64,000 nt of DNA from NCBI RefSeq assembly GCF_003171515.1, contig NC_089392.1, positions 992,001 through 1,056,000 of the forward strand. Direction: 5' to 3'. Position numbers and translations under genes: made by a program. Source of the DNA: Pyrenophora tritici-repentis (taxonomy: Eukaryota; Ascomycota; Dothideomycetes; Pleosporales; Pleosporaceae). Position 1 is the first letter of the stretch, and each line of letters opens with the position of its first letter. Below, piece by piece: positions 63,359 through 64,000 of this stretch. The notes below the pieces were generated by a model. That model searched no databases. It saw only the letters and a list, made by a program, of their open reading frames with translations, and was not told the DNA's origin.

Positions 63359-64000
63359 GGCGCTCCATTCGAAGCATCCGATCAGAAGGAGATCGACGAC
63401 CTCGTCGGCCGTGGAGTATTCAGTTTTGAGCTGTTTGATCCAACTCTACACGGCGGGTATCGTATCTTCAAATCGCGCATGGTCCGCGAAGTCAAAGGCA
63501 AGACCATGGTCCCGTACGAGAAATCACGCCTCGTTGTTCAAGGTTACAATGACGAGGGCAAACACGAGATCCTGACGCAGTCGCCAACCATCCAACGAGC
63601 CAGCCAGCGCCTGATTCTAGCCCTAGCGCCTGCATTACTCGATGAGGGCATGGTTGTGGAACTACGAGATATCACGCAAGCGTACCCACAGGCACAAACA
63701 GAGCTATTCCGCACGGTTTTAGCGCACCTCCCAAAGGAGCTTATAACAAAGTATCCCAAGGGAACAATTATTCGCGTAATCAAGCCACTCTATGGAATCG
63801 CGGAAGCAGGAGTCCACTGGTTTGCTACGTACCAAGGACACCACTGCAAGGAGCTCGACATGGCTACATCAACGTATGACCCGTGCCTCCTGATCACGAA
63901 CGGGAGACGGGAAGCGTTTGGAATAGTGGGCCTGCAGACAGACGATACTCTCGCGATTGGGACGCCTGCATTCTCTGGTGCAGAAGACGCTGCGCTCCAG
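63353..64000 (+). pseudogene. Copia2 reverse transcriptase, partial and out of frame
   Basis: In the -1 frame relative to gag-integrase: APFEASDQKEIDDLVGRGVF, GYRIFKSRMVREVKGK, SRLVVQGYNDEGK, VVELRDITQAYPQAQTELF, VIKPLYGIAEAGVHWF and VGLQTDDTLAIG. The last is the catalytic box, with TDD where most Copia RTs have YVDD. It is cut by the window end. A stop at 63350-63352 in this frame shows it cannot be translated independently from upstream. Confidence 0.85.

Larger units (their letters stand above)
59200..64000 (+). mobile_element. Copia2, LTR retrotransposon running off the window
   Basis: A 5' LTR (59200-59396) followed by a gag-protease-integrase frame and, in another frame, the start of the reverse transcriptase. 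The 3' half and 3' LTR lie outside the window. A solo LTR (40169-40345) and a scrap (180-298) of the same family are present. Confidence 0.9.

Overview
The window is a transposon graveyard and nursery from a filamentous ascomycete (Pezizomycotina), most likely a Dothideomycete of the Pleosporales/Pyrenophora type. That placement is inference. It rests on short GT...CTAAY...AG introns, one Zn(II)2Cys6 regulator, and hAT, pogo/Fot, MULE, Copia, Gypsy (chromovirus), LINE and SINE families. Older copies carry stop codons made by CpA-to-TpA type changes (TGG to TAG, CAR to TAR), the mark of repeat-induced point mutation (RIP). I see one ordinary host gene, the 11-exon regulator at 41693-44285. Nearly everything else is mobile DNA, and most insertions can be unstacked because their target-site duplications (TSDs) survive.

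Layout. 1-4276: LTR and LINE scraps, a dead hAT (hAT1, 534-3649) and the 3' end of a Copia element. 4584-6445: a dead pogo element. 6463-20795: a dead MULE cut into four pieces by an intact Gypsy chromovirus (7569-14291, TSD TTGCG), a small LTR itself split by a Copia element (14855-20030, TSD ACTAG), and a solo Gypsy LTR (20160-20537, TSD AGATG). 20796-24164: another solo LTR and an intact hAT (hAT2). 24165-24472: a LINE fragment. 24473-35944: a heavily mutated hAT3 that received an intact pogo element (24795-26645) and hAT6 (27740-34356, TSD CACACTTG). hAT6 itself received an intact hAT5 (27962-31287, TSD GCTGCAAC) and a solo LTR. 35945-40010: a MULE with an open transposase and long terminal inverted repeats (TIRs). 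40169-40345: a solo LTR with a perfect TSD. 40346-44582: the host island with the regulator.

44597-52847: two SINE-type insertions sharing one 14-bp target. Inside the second is a solo LTR (TSD TCTAT), inside that a solo Gypsy LTR (TSD TCTTG), and inside that a 5,873-bp hAT element (hAT7, 46517-52389, TSD TCCATGGA). hAT7 is the most interesting object. Besides its own transposase gene it carries a divergent histone H3 gene and a 355-residue acidic-tailed protein gene, transcribed divergently. Six of its seven recognisable introns, and several intergenic sites, share a paired TTATCACAG motif. This looks like gene capture plus intron or motif spread within one transposon.

52912-64000: a frameshifted pogo/Fot element, the 5' part of a LINE cut by a Gypsy fragment that itself holds a tRNA-headed SINE, and a Copia element running off the window with a frameshift before its reverse transcriptase.
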